A DNA stretch of 11,591 nt from Bordetella parapertussis (GTDB taxonomy: Bacteria; Pseudomonadota; Gammaproteobacteria; Burkholderiales; Burkholderiaceae), in NCBI GenBank assembly GCA_945901665.1, contig CAMDLJ010000047.1, positions 1 through 11,591 of the forward strand, given 5' to 3'. Positions 1-6,668 of this stretch are shown here, piece after piece (positions within the stretch are counted from its first letter, which is position 1; every line of letters begins with the position of its first letter). A program made the translations under genes and the position numbers. The notes beneath the pieces were generated by a model. It was not told the origin of the DNA. It worked only from the letters and a program-made list of their open reading frames with translations, and searched no databases.

Positions 1-675
1 GGCATTCCCATGCTCAATGTCAGCAATGCCAAGGGCGGTCAGCAATACAGCTTGACCTTGCAGTTGTTGGCCTTGATGACCACATTGACGCTGCTGCCGT
101 CCATGTTGCTGATGATGACTTCGTTTGTGCGCATCATCATCGTTTTATCGCTGCTGCGCCAAGCCCTGGGCACCGGCCAGACACCACCCAATATGGTGTT
201 GGTCGGTTTGTCGCTGTTTCTCACCTTGTTCATCATGTCGCCAGTGTTTGACAGCATTTACCAAAATGCCTTGCTGCCTTACATGAACGGCAGCATGCCC
301 TTTGAAAAAGCCTTGGCCTTGGCCGAAGCCCCGGTGCGCAACTTCATGACGCTGCAAACGCGTGAAGACGACATCACGATGTTCATGCAAATTGCCCAGA
401 AAAAAGAAGTGGTCAGCGCTGCCGAAGTGCCGTTCACCACGCTGATGCCGGCCTTCATCACCTCGGAGCTGAAAAGCGCCTTCACCATTGGTTTCATGAT
501 CTACATCCCGTTTGTGGTGATCGACTTGATCGTGGCCAGCGTGTTGATGTCGATGGGCATGATGATGCTCTCGCCCATGATCATTTCGATGCCCTTCAAG
601 CTGATGCTGTTTGTGTTGGTGGATGGCTGGACTTTGCTGATGGGTTCATTGGCCTCGAGTTTCATTTTTAAATAA
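1..675 (+). CDS. fliP: Flagellar type III export gate protein FliP (5' partial)
   Basis: FliP is an inner-membrane subunit of the flagellar export gate. Five copies form most of the FliP5Q4R1 channel through which rod, hook and filament subunits leave the cytoplasm. The reading frame is open from base 1 (Gly-Ile-Pro before the first Met at base 10), so the true start and signal peptide lie upstream; about 20 to 40 residues are missing compared with the usual length near 245. Visible family hallmarks are the hydrophobic stretch with SFVRIIIVLSLLRQALG, the following TPPNMVLVGLSLFLT, the FliP signature around PAFITSELKSAFTIGF, and the methionine-rich SMGMMM loop, which in solved FliP structures belongs to the pore gasket. 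fliQ follows after 10 bp. The gene identity is very secure; only the N-terminus is unknown. Confidence 0.97.
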   Translation, partial: GIPMLNVSNAKGGQQYSLTLQLLALMTTLTLLPSMLLMMTSFVRIIIVLSLLRQALGTGQTPPNMVLVGLSLFLTLFIMSPVFDSIYQNALLPYMNGSMPFEKALALAEAPVRNFMTLQTREDDITMFMQIAQKKEVVSAAEVPFTTLMPAFITSELKSAFTIGFMIYIPFVVIDLIVASVLMSMGMMMLSPMIISMPFKLMLFVLVDGWTLLMGSLASSFIFK

Positions 676-685
676 GGATCGCACC

Positions 686-958
686 ATGTTGGACACCGCT
701 TTGGTAGTGGATTTGGGCCGCCAAGCCCTGTGGATGACCATGCTCATTTCAGCGCCGATTTTGGGCATTGGTTTGCTTGTGGGTTTGACGGTGGGCGTGT
801 TTCAAGCAGCCACATCGATCAACGAGCAGACCTTGAGTTTCATCCCCAAGTTGGTGGCGATGGCGGTGACCATGGCCTTGGCCGGTGGCTGGATGATCAA
901 CACCATGGTGGACTACACCCGGGTGCTGTTTGGCCGCATCCCCACCTTGTTTGGTTGA
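686..958 (+). CDS. fliQ: Flagellar type III export gate protein FliQ
   Basis: FliQ is a small two-helix-hairpin membrane protein that packs around the FliP/FliR core of the export gate. The product is 90 residues, the normal family length. Two hydrophobic segments are seen at about residues 14-40 and 53-75, joined by the conserved loop QAATSINEQTLSFIPK (residues 40-55), the most diagnostic stretch of the family. The start is supported by an AAGGA ribosome binding site at 674-678, seven bases before the ATG, which overlaps the fliP stop codon and suggests translational coupling. fliR begins nine bases after the stop. Nothing unusual is seen in this gene. Confidence 0.97.
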   Translation: MLDTALVVDLGRQALWMTMLISAPILGIGLLVGLTVGVFQAATSINEQTLSFIPKLVAMAVTMALAGGWMINTMVDYTRVLFGRIPTLFG

Positions 959-967
959 GCACTGGCC

Positions 968-1735
968 ATGAACCTGGAGATGCTCAACCTGCTGGACAAG
1001 TTCTATGCCTTGATCTGGCCGTTGTTGCGCATCACTGCGTTTTTGGCTTTTGCATCCATTTTCTCCATCCGGGCCGTCAATTTGCGCATTCGCATGGTGC
1101 TGTCGCTGGCGTTTGCCTTCTTCATTTCGATGCAAATCGACATACCGGTGATTGACCCCCTCACCGGCCCAGGGTTGGCAGAAATTTTTAACCAAGTGTT
1201 CATTGGTTTTGCCATGGGCATGATCATGCAAATCGCCACCGCTGGCGTGGTGGTGGCGGGTCAAGTGGTGTCGGGTTCCATGGGTTTGACCATGGCCACC
1301 TTGATCGACCCCAACGTGGGCAACGTGCCGGTGATTTCGGGTTTGTTCAACGTCTTGGGCACCCTCTTGTTCTTGGCCATGGGTGGCCACTTGATTGTGT
1401 TTGGCATTTTGTTGGACTCGTTCACTGTGTTTCCGATTGGCAAAAGCCTGATGACCCAAGATGTCTACGGCAAGATGCTGGCTTGGAGCGCCATGATGTT
1501 TTTGGCCTCGGTGCTGATCGCCTTGCCGGTCTTGATGACCTTGTTGTTTGTCAACGTGGGCCTGGGCTTTGTGACCCGGGCTGCACCGAGTTTGAATATT
1601 TTTTCGGTGGGTTTTTCAGCCATGCTGATGGCCGGCTTTGTGATTTTGTGGTTGGCCCTGCCCAGCACCGTTGGACGGATGAACTGGCTGTGGGTGCAAA
1701 CCTATGCGCAAATGCGCAACTTGTTTTTGGGGTGA
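968..1735 (+). CDS. fliR: Flagellar type III export gate protein FliR
   Basis: FliR is the single-copy export gate subunit that completes the FliP/FliQ helical channel and contacts FlhB. The product is 255 residues, typical of the family, and is almost entirely hydrophobic with about six membrane segments. Family features include the early arginines in the segment around SIRAVNLRIRMVLSLAFAF, the QIATAGVVVAGQVVSGSMGL stretch, and the LGFVTRAAPSLNIFSVGF segment, a well-conserved FliR motif. The ATG at 968 has only a weak purine-rich upstream sequence; a second in-frame ATG four codons later (980) is possible. It sits nine bases after fliQ and three bases before flhB, so it is surely cotranscribed. 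Confidence 0.96.
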   Translation: MNLEMLNLLDKFYALIWPLLRITAFLAFASIFSIRAVNLRIRMVLSLAFAFFISMQIDIPVIDPLTGPGLAEIFNQVFIGFAMGMIMQIATAGVVVAGQVVSGSMGLTMATLIDPNVGNVPVISGLFNVLGTLLFLAMGGHLIVFGILLDSFTVFPIGKSLMTQDVYGKMLAWSAMMFLASVLIALPVLMTLLFVNVGLGFVTRAAPSLNIFSVGFSAMLMAGFVILWLALPSTVGRMNWLWVQTYAQMRNLFLG

Positions 1736-1738
1736 AGC

Positions 1739-2878
1739 ATGGCTGACGAAAGCGCAGAAAAAACCGAAGAACCGACAGGCAGGCGACTGGAGAAGGCGCG
1801 CAACGAGGGTCAGCTGCCACGCTCCATCGAGTTGCCCGTGGCAGCGATGTCCTTGGGCGCGGTTGGATTTTTCAGCCTCATGGGTGGCTGGCTGTTCAAT
1901 GGCATGAGCCAGTTGTTTGTGTCCCAGTTGGAATTTGACCGCAAGATCACCGACAAGGCCGAACTGTTGCCGGGCTTGTTCGCGCAGGCCATTGTGGATG
2001 CCTTTTTGCTGATTTTGCCCATCATGCTGATGATGTATTTCATTGCCATCGTCTCGACCGTTTTGTCGGGCGGCATGGTGTTTTCTTTTGGCATGGTGGC
2101 ACCCAAATTCAGCAAGCTCAACCCCTTGAGTGGCTTGCAGCGCATTTTCGGTACGAAAGCATTGATCGAGTTGGTTAAGGCGATCGTCAAGTTTTTGGTG
2201 GTGGGAGGAATTTTGTTGTTGCAGGTGAGCAACCACATGGATGAGTTGCTCAGCTTGGCCAATATGGATTTGAACCAGGCCATGGCGATTGCCGGCAAGC
2301 TCATAGTCGACGCTTGTTTTTGGCTTGCGATGGGCTTGGTATTGATTGCCCTGGCCGATGTGCCGATTCAGCAATACCAGGTGCATAAAAAGCTCATGAT
2401 GTCGCGCCAAGAGGTCCGCGACGAGATGAAAGATTCCGAAGGTCGACCTGAGGTCAAGCAAAAGATCAAACAACGCCAACGCGAAATGGCCAACAACAAA
2501 ATGATGGCCAAAGTGAAAGACGCGGACGTGGTGATCACCAATCCGCAGCACTTTGCCGTGGCTTTGGCTTACGACCCCAATGGTGAGGGCGCTCCGATTT
2601 TGCTGGCCAAGGGCAGCGATGAGATGGCGCGGCGCATTCGTGAGGAGGCGCAGGCCCATGCGGTGGAATTGTTCCCCGCCCCTGAGTTGGCCCGTGCCTT
2701 GTACTTCACCACCCAAGTCGATGAACCCATCCCTGAGGGCCTGTACCACGCGGTGGCCCAAGTGATTGCTTATGTGTTCAGCTTGAACCAGTCTTACGCC
2801 GCTGGCGAGGGCGTGTTGAAGCCCGTCCCCGTTGTGCCCGAGAATATGCGCTTTGACAGCAACGGTTTGCCAGTTTGA
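1739..2878 (+). CDS. flhB: Flagellar export switch protein FlhB
   Basis: FlhB is the export-gate subunit that switches substrate specificity from rod/hook to filament proteins. The product is 379 residues, the normal length. The N-terminus ADESAEKTEEPTGRRLEKAR is the family's classic cytoplasmic start. Four membrane segments follow at roughly residues 33-57, 85-112, 143-163 and 187-208, then the basic linker (about 215-262) and the cytoplasmic cleavage domain. The self-cleavage motif is NPQH at residues 268-271, where the family normally has NPTH: the Asn-Pro scissile pair and the His are kept, but Thr is replaced by Gln. The C-terminal domain continues with ILLAKGSDEMARRIREEA and PELARALY, typical of FlhB. 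The gene starts three bases after fliR. flhA is not the next gene, unlike many flagellar loci. Confidence 0.97.
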   Translation: MADESAEKTEEPTGRRLEKARNEGQLPRSIELPVAAMSLGAVGFFSLMGGWLFNGMSQLFVSQLEFDRKITDKAELLPGLFAQAIVDAFLLILPIMLMMYFIAIVSTVLSGGMVFSFGMVAPKFSKLNPLSGLQRIFGTKALIELVKAIVKFLVVGGILLLQVSNHMDELLSLANMDLNQAMAIAGKLIVDACFWLAMGLVLIALADVPIQQYQVHKKLMMSRQEVRDEMKDSEGRPEVKQKIKQRQREMANNKMMAKVKDADVVITNPQHFAVALAYDPNGEGAPILLAKGSDEMARRIREEAQAHAVELFPAPELARALYFTTQVDEPIPEGLYHAVAQVIAYVFSLNQSYAAGEGVLKPVPVVPENMRFDSNGLPV

Positions 2879-2894
2879 TGGGATGGATGGCCAA

Positions 2895-4385
2895 ATGAGC
2901 AGTGTGTACCAAAGCCCGGGCGACAAGATGCGCTATGAGATCTTGGTCAAGTCCCTGATCGAGGGGCGATTGAACCTGGCCGTGCTCAGCGAAAGCGACC
3001 TGACCCTGGACTTTTACGCCAATGCCATTCACGATGATTTGCGCGCCCGTGGTGAGCGCATGGTGGAGTTTTGTTTTTCTGCCGACTCGGCCAAATTGGT
3101 TGAAATGTTCAATGGCATTTTGTCCGAGCTCACGGTTTCCCAAGCGCGGGACAAGCAGGTCAAGAGCGCCCCCAAGCGCTATTTGATTTTTCGCGACATC
3201 ATGGCCATGCAAGAGTTCGAATTGCAATTGCTGGCCCGTTTGGTCAATGGCTTTCCGGCCAGCAACATCAATGTGGTGCTGTTGGTCAATTCCAGCGCAT
3301 CGCACACCAGCAAATTGCAAACCTTCGGTAAAAATCTGTTGTCTTGGGAGGTCGAGGGCGAGCCTGGCCAGGTCAAAGCCGAAGCGCCCGAGCCACGCGG
3401 CTGGGCCAAGCCTGCCGAGCGCGAGCCATGGTTGGCCCCCGCAGAGCCCAGTGCCACGCCCATCACCAAACCCGCATCCCCCGCTAAAGCAGCGGCATCC
3501 CCTGCAACCTCACGCAAAGAGGAGGACACTGCATTGCCTCCCGATCTGGGCAACTTGTCACCCAAAGAGATGGCTGCCGAAGGCGAGGGCCCCGATCCCT
3601 GGGTGCCCGCACCATCTGCTCCACCGCGCAAAGGCTTGGTGTGGGTGTTGGTGGTGTTGCTGGTCTCCTTGGGTGCTTTTGGTTTCATGTACAGCGACTT
3701 GTTGTTGCAAGAGTTTGCTGCAATGAACAATTACATCAATCGCACGCCCGCGCCCGCTGCTGCACCCGCTGCACCTGCGGCCAGCGTGGGCATGGCCACC
3801 TCGGTGCCCGCGCCGCCCATCAATCCCACCGAATCTTTGGGTGACAAAGAAGAGATCATCGACACCAAGCAAGCCGCCCCCACAGAAGCGCCCCCTGCCG
3901 TGGCTCCCTTGCCTGCGCCACCGGCGCCTGTTGCCGCACCCGTTGCACCTGCACCTGCACCTGCACCTGCAAAAGTGGCCGCCGATGCCAAAGCGGAGGC
4001 GCTCAAAATCGCCAATGAAGCGGCCAAACCCAAACCCGAGGCGGCCAAGTCAGGTCTGAGCGACAAGGCCGCTGCAGCCACCCAGGGCAGCTCCCAAGAT
4101 GGTGCGAATTGGGCGCGCCAACTGCCCGAAAAGAGTTTTGTGTTGCAACATGCAGCCTTTGACGCTTTGGACGATGCTTTGGCGGCGCAAAACAAATCCC
4201 CCGCTTTGGCCAATGCCCTGTTGTTGATGGCCAGCAAGAAAAACGGTGCCAAGTACTTCATCATTGTCACCGGCCCGTATGAAAACCGAGTGGCTGCCGA
4301 GGGCGCCATGAAAGCCGAGCCCGCATTTGCCAAGTCATGGATGCGATCTGCACAATCGGTCAAGCAGCAGTACGCTGCCCTTTGA
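2895..4385 (+). CDS. DamX-like membrane protein: degenerate AAA-like domain, TM helix, periplasmic SPOR domain
   Basis: The product is 496 residues from this ATG; an in-frame ATG at 2883 would add four residues. Residues about 10-155 show alternating strands and helices as in ExeA/DamX-type AAA domains: LNLAVLSESD where a P-loop would be, YLIFRDI (residues 96-102) at the Walker B position with only one acidic residue (D101), and NVVLLVNSS as a sensor-1-like strand. No GxxGxGKS/T is present, so ATPase activity is unlikely. A Pro/Ala-rich linker leads to one membrane helix at about 247-268, preceded by PPRKG (positive inside). A long Ala/Pro-rich periplasmic spacer follows, and residues about 408-490 (LPEKSFVLQHAAF ... 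AKYFIIVTGPY) match the SPOR fold of DamX. SPOR domains bind glycan strands stripped of stem peptides at division sites. It lies 16 bp after flhB. The SPOR call is fairly sure; the AAA relation and any flagellar role are inference. Confidence 0.75.
   Translation: MSSVYQSPGDKMRYEILVKSLIEGRLNLAVLSESDLTLDFYANAIHDDLRARGERMVEFCFSADSAKLVEMFNGILSELTVSQARDKQVKSAPKRYLIFRDIMAMQEFELQLLARLVNGFPASNINVVLLVNSSASHTSKLQTFGKNLLSWEVEGEPGQVKAEAPEPRGWAKPAEREPWLAPAEPSATPITKPASPAKAAASPATSRKEEDTALPPDLGNLSPKEMAAEGEGPDPWVPAPSAPPRKGLVWVLVVLLVSLGAFGFMYSDLLLQEFAAMNNYINRTPAPAAAPAAPAASVGMATSVPAPPINPTESLGDKEEIIDTKQAAPTEAPPAVAPLPAPPAPVAAPVAPAPAPAPAKVAADAKAEALKIANEAAKPKPEAAKSGLSDKAAAATQGSSQDGANWARQLPEKSFVLQHAAFDALDDALAAQNKSPALANALLLMASKKNGAKYFIIVTGPYENRVAAEGAMKAEPAFAKSWMRSAQSVKQQYAAL
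3945..3971 (+). repeat. In-frame GCACCT hexanucleotide tandem repeat
   Basis: Four perfect copies of GCACCT (3945-3968) plus a partial fifth (GCA, 3969-3971) encode an Ala-Pro run in the periplasmic spacer of the SPOR-domain protein. Because the unit is six bases, copy-number changes would lengthen or shorten the spacer by two residues without shifting the frame. Confidence 0.85.
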
Positions 4386-4406
4386 CACCCCACACAGGAG
4401 CCGTCC

Positions 4407-5579
4407 ATGAGTGAAGAAATTTTTGGCGATAAATCTCCACACCAAGTCAGTGTGTCAGAGGGGTCGGGCAATGCCGGGAGTTCTCGGGGCCGATCGGGCA
4501 AATTCAAAGCCGACACCACCCGCCGCATCAACGTTGACCAAGCCGAAGGCGAGATGGTGTCGCGCCAAATCAACAGCGATGACGAAGCTTCAGTGGTGGG
4601 TGGTCTGGGTCGCAGCGACCCTGGTCCTTTGGTGCCGCACCCTGAGAATGGACAGCCTCAGGGCGCTCACCCCCATGCCGGCGCTGACCAAACGGGGCCA
4701 GTCATCGGGCGCGAGGGCCTGTCCGATCGCTTGCAAGCCGTGAGCGAAGGCGCTGCTGTTGAAAACCTCCAAGTCCTTCCTGGCGATGCAGACGCGGCGG
4801 CGCAACGCATCCGCATTGAAGCGCAGGCGGCCGAAGACAATGTCCAGGCCTTGCCCGACACCGACGGTGCTGCGCCCAACTTGGCGCGATTGCCCGCCCA
4901 GGTTGATGCGCAAAATCGGGTCTCTTTGCCCACCACAGACGCTGGCGATGCGAGCAAGGGCCCCATCATCCAGGCCGATGCTTCGCAGCGTGGCCCTTCT
5001 GTGGCCAGCAAGGGTTCAGCACCCGCCAGCGGCCCGAACATTGAGCCTTCCAACTATCCGCACGCTGCCCCACAGGCAAAGCCTGACCCCACCGATCACC
5101 GCGAAGGCCTGACTTCAGCCGGGCAAAGTGACAACCAGGTGCCGGTGGAGGGCGCTGGTATGGCCGATCGGCATGTGCCTTTGCCAGGCGCGGTCGGCCC
5201 TGCAGATAACCTGCAAGCCGTGGATGCCGAGGCCTTGCAAGACCACCGTGAGCCGGTGCCGGGCGTCAATGCGACCTCCAACGTGCTTCATTTGCCCCTT
5301 GGCGGCGGTGAGCTGCCGTCTGCCGATATCGGCCATGCACAGCCCGATGGCGGGGACGAGATCATTGAGAATAATGACGAAATAGAAGCGTTGGCACCCA
5401 CTCACTTAGACGATGGTGCCGAACCTGCGATGGCCGAGGTGGCGCAAGAAAGCCCGCCAGCGCCTCAAGCCGTCAAACTTCAAGCCGATCTATGGCGTGA
5501 GGGGTTTCGCGGCCGGGTGGCGCAGATCAGGGAGCAAGTGGCCTTGATCCATGAAAACCTCGACAAGCTCGAAAAGTAA
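4407..5579 (+). CDS. Unrecognised acidic, repeat-rich soluble protein
   Basis: I do not recognise this 390-residue protein. It has no signal peptide or membrane helix, so it is probably cytoplasmic. Its composition (Ala, Asp, Pro, Gln, Gly rich; few aromatics and no cysteine) suggests disorder or a repetitive fold. Residues 107-182 and 230-304 are built of degenerate 11-14 residue units of the form [D/N]-x3-4-[L/V]-P-x5-8, for example DNVQALP, NLARLP, DRHVPLP and DHREPVP. A 47-residue Pro/Ser-rich stretch separates the blocks. After an acidic segment (316-345), residues 356-390 form a predicted amphipathic helix (LWREGFRGRVAQIREQ...), a possible binding or oligomerisation helix. The ATG has a good ribosome binding site (AGGAG, 4396-4400). 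It sits between two membrane-protein genes in the same operon, so a scaffold or adaptor role is one guess. The gene is well supported by reading frame and spacing; its function is unknown. Confidence 0.85.
   Translation: MSEEIFGDKSPHQVSVSEGSGNAGSSRGRSGKFKADTTRRINVDQAEGEMVSRQINSDDEASVVGGLGRSDPGPLVPHPENGQPQGAHPHAGADQTGPVIGREGLSDRLQAVSEGAAVENLQVLPGDADAAAQRIRIEAQAAEDNVQALPDTDGAAPNLARLPAQVDAQNRVSLPTTDAGDASKGPIIQADASQRGPSVASKGSAPASGPNIEPSNYPHAAPQAKPDPTDHREGLTSAGQSDNQVPVEGAGMADRHVPLPGAVGPADNLQAVDAEALQDHREPVPGVNATSNVLHLPLGGGELPSADIGHAQPDGGDEIIENNDEIEALAPTHLDDGAEPAMAEVAQESPPAPQAVKLQADLWREGFRGRVAQIREQVALIHENLDKLEK
4725..4952 (+). repeat. First block of degenerate 11-14 residue protein repeats
   Basis: About six coding units at residues 107-182 of the repeat protein begin with D/N (one with Q) and have L/V-P near unit position 6: DRLQAV.., NLQVLP.., QRIRIE.., DNVQALP.., NLARLP.., NRVSLP... 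The period is 11-14 residues, about 33-42 bp. Conservation is at the protein rather than the DNA level, implying old, selected repeats. Confidence 0.6.
5094..5318 (+). repeat. Second block of degenerate 12-13 residue protein repeats
   Basis: About six coding units at residues 230-304 share the unit pattern of the first block: DHREGL.., DNQVPV.., DRHVPLP.., DNLQAV.., DHREPVP.., NVLHLP... Successive D/N positions 230, 242, 254, 267, 279 and 292 give a strikingly regular 12-13 residue period, tighter than in the first block. Confidence 0.65.
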
Positions 5580-5594
5580 AAAACGGAACCACAC

Positions 5595-6662
5595 ATGTCG
5601 GACGAGACCAAGGGCCAAGACACCGAGCCCACACTGCAAGACCCCAACGACGCTGACGCTGCGTCCGAGCACGGTCACGCCAGTCATCTCGACGACGTGG
5701 CCGCCGAGGTTCAGGCGGCCTCTGAAGCCCTGGCCGAGTTGTCGGGCCAACCGCTGGACGCTGATGAGGTGGCGCGCCAGCTCGAGGACATCACCAATGT
5801 GGTGTTGAATTCGGCCGAGGTGTCGACCCGGTCTGCATCGGTGGCGGCCAGCATTGGGCACCAATTGCGCGCTGTTAGCAATGACATCACCGATAACAAC
5901 AAGCGCAGCATCCTGCATTCGCGTGTCATCATGGTCGTGTTCATGGTGTTTGTGGCGATGGCGGTGGGGACTTTCTTTGCCATCTCCACCCGCATGCAGC
6001 AAAACATCCGCCAGCTCGACACCATCACCACTGCTGCGGCCAAGCGCGTCATCGAACTGAATGCGGCCATTAGCTACTCCGTGGACTCGACCAAACGCCA
6101 GCAAGAGTTGCAAGACAAACAGGCCGAGTTCACCGACAGCCAGAGCAAGATCACCGCGCGCCTGGATGACATGAGCAAAGCGGTTTTGGCCCTGCCCCAA
6201 TCGGTGGCCGATCAAAATACCAAGGCCAACGACGCGAAAATGGCGGCCTTGGAGAAAAAGCTGCAAAGCCTAGAGACCAAGCTGCAAACCTTGGTGGACA
6301 AGCCCGCGCCCAGCGTGGGCCCGAGCCAGCAAGCGCTGATGGCCGATAAACAAGCCTTGACGGCCGAAAAACAAAGCCTGAACGCCGAAAACCAAAGGCT
6401 GAAAAAAGAAATTGACAACCTCGCGGCCAAGTTGCGCGAGAAGCCCCCGATGCCCAAACCGGCCTTGGCAGAACCCAAACCCACGCCGCCGCCCAAGCCA
6501 GCCCCCAGACCCGCGCCTGCGCCCAAACCAGAGGTTCAGCCCGAGCCCAAGCCCATTCCTGCACCGGTGGCCGTGGCGCCAGAACCGCGCCCTGTGGTTC
6601 CTGCGGTTCCGCAAACCCCGCCCCGCGATCGGCCGATACAGTTCCCGCGACCGGCCGACTGA
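5595..6662 (+). CDS. Unrecognised single-pass membrane protein with periplasmic coiled coil and proline-rich tail
   Basis: I do not recognise this 355-residue protein. Residues 1-100 are acidic and hydrophilic. One hydrophobic helix at about 110-131 (VIMVVFMVFVAMAVGTFFAI) follows a basic NNKRSILHSR stretch, predicting the N-terminus in the cytoplasm and the C-terminus in the periplasm. Residues about 134-235 and 243-283 are rich in heptad-like A/L/K/E/Q patterns typical of coiled coil, including three near-identical heptads ADKQAL / AEKQSL / AENQRL. Residues 284-355 are a Pro-Lys-Ala tail resembling a TonB-type periplasmic spanning segment, with no recognisable terminal domain. The ribosome binding site is weak (CGGA, 5584-5587). 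It is the last gene of the plus-strand operon, 15 bp after the repeat protein, and ends six bases from the stop of the convergent gene. By topology it could span part of the periplasm beside the SPOR protein; that is inference. Confidence 0.83.
   Translation: MSDETKGQDTEPTLQDPNDADAASEHGHASHLDDVAAEVQAASEALAELSGQPLDADEVARQLEDITNVVLNSAEVSTRSASVAASIGHQLRAVSNDITDNNKRSILHSRVIMVVFMVFVAMAVGTFFAISTRMQQNIRQLDTITTAAAKRVIELNAAISYSVDSTKRQQELQDKQAEFTDSQSKITARLDDMSKAVLALPQSVADQNTKANDAKMAALEKKLQSLETKLQTLVDKPAPSVGPSQQALMADKQALTAEKQSLNAENQRLKKEIDNLAAKLREKPPMPKPALAEPKPTPPPKPAPRPAPAPKPEVQPEPKPIPAPVAVAPEPRPVVPAVPQTPPRDRPIQFPRPAD
6339..6401 (+). repeat. Three 21-bp imperfect tandem repeats encoding coiled-coil heptads
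   Basis: Copies at 6339-6359, 6360-6380 and 6381-6401 share the core gccgaNaaNcaa and end in ttg/ctg. Each encodes one heptad (residues 249-269). DNA-level similarity suggests recent duplication of a heptad, lengthening the coiled coil by about one nanometre per copy. Confidence 0.75.
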
Positions 6663-6668
6663 TCGGTC

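Noticed and set aside
749..1459. 236-codon minus-strand frame opposite fliQ/fliR
   Set aside because: Composition dominated by His and Gln is the mirror of hydrophobic plus-strand codons; fliQ and fliR are certain.
1616..2926. 436-codon open frame on the minus strand opposite flhB
   Set aside because: It is antisense to a certain flhB, is His/Gln-rich as expected from the reverse of Leu-rich ttg/ctg codons, and lacks any family-like motif.
3731..4573. 280-codon minus-strand frame opposite the SPOR and repeat-protein genes
   Set aside because: Its Gly/Ala-rich sequence is the reverse of Ala/Pro-rich codons, and it spans the junction of two well-spaced plus-strand genes.
4407..5579. Idea that the repeat protein is FliK, the hook-length ruler that acts on FlhB
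   Set aside because: It is disordered and next to flhB, but the conserved C-terminal FliK export-switch domain is not visible; the C-terminus is a short charged helix.
6628..6637. 10-bp palindrome ATCGGCCGAT near the end of the coiled-coil/proline-rich gene
   Set aside because: It has no loop, lies inside coding sequence and has no T-run, so it is not a credible terminator.
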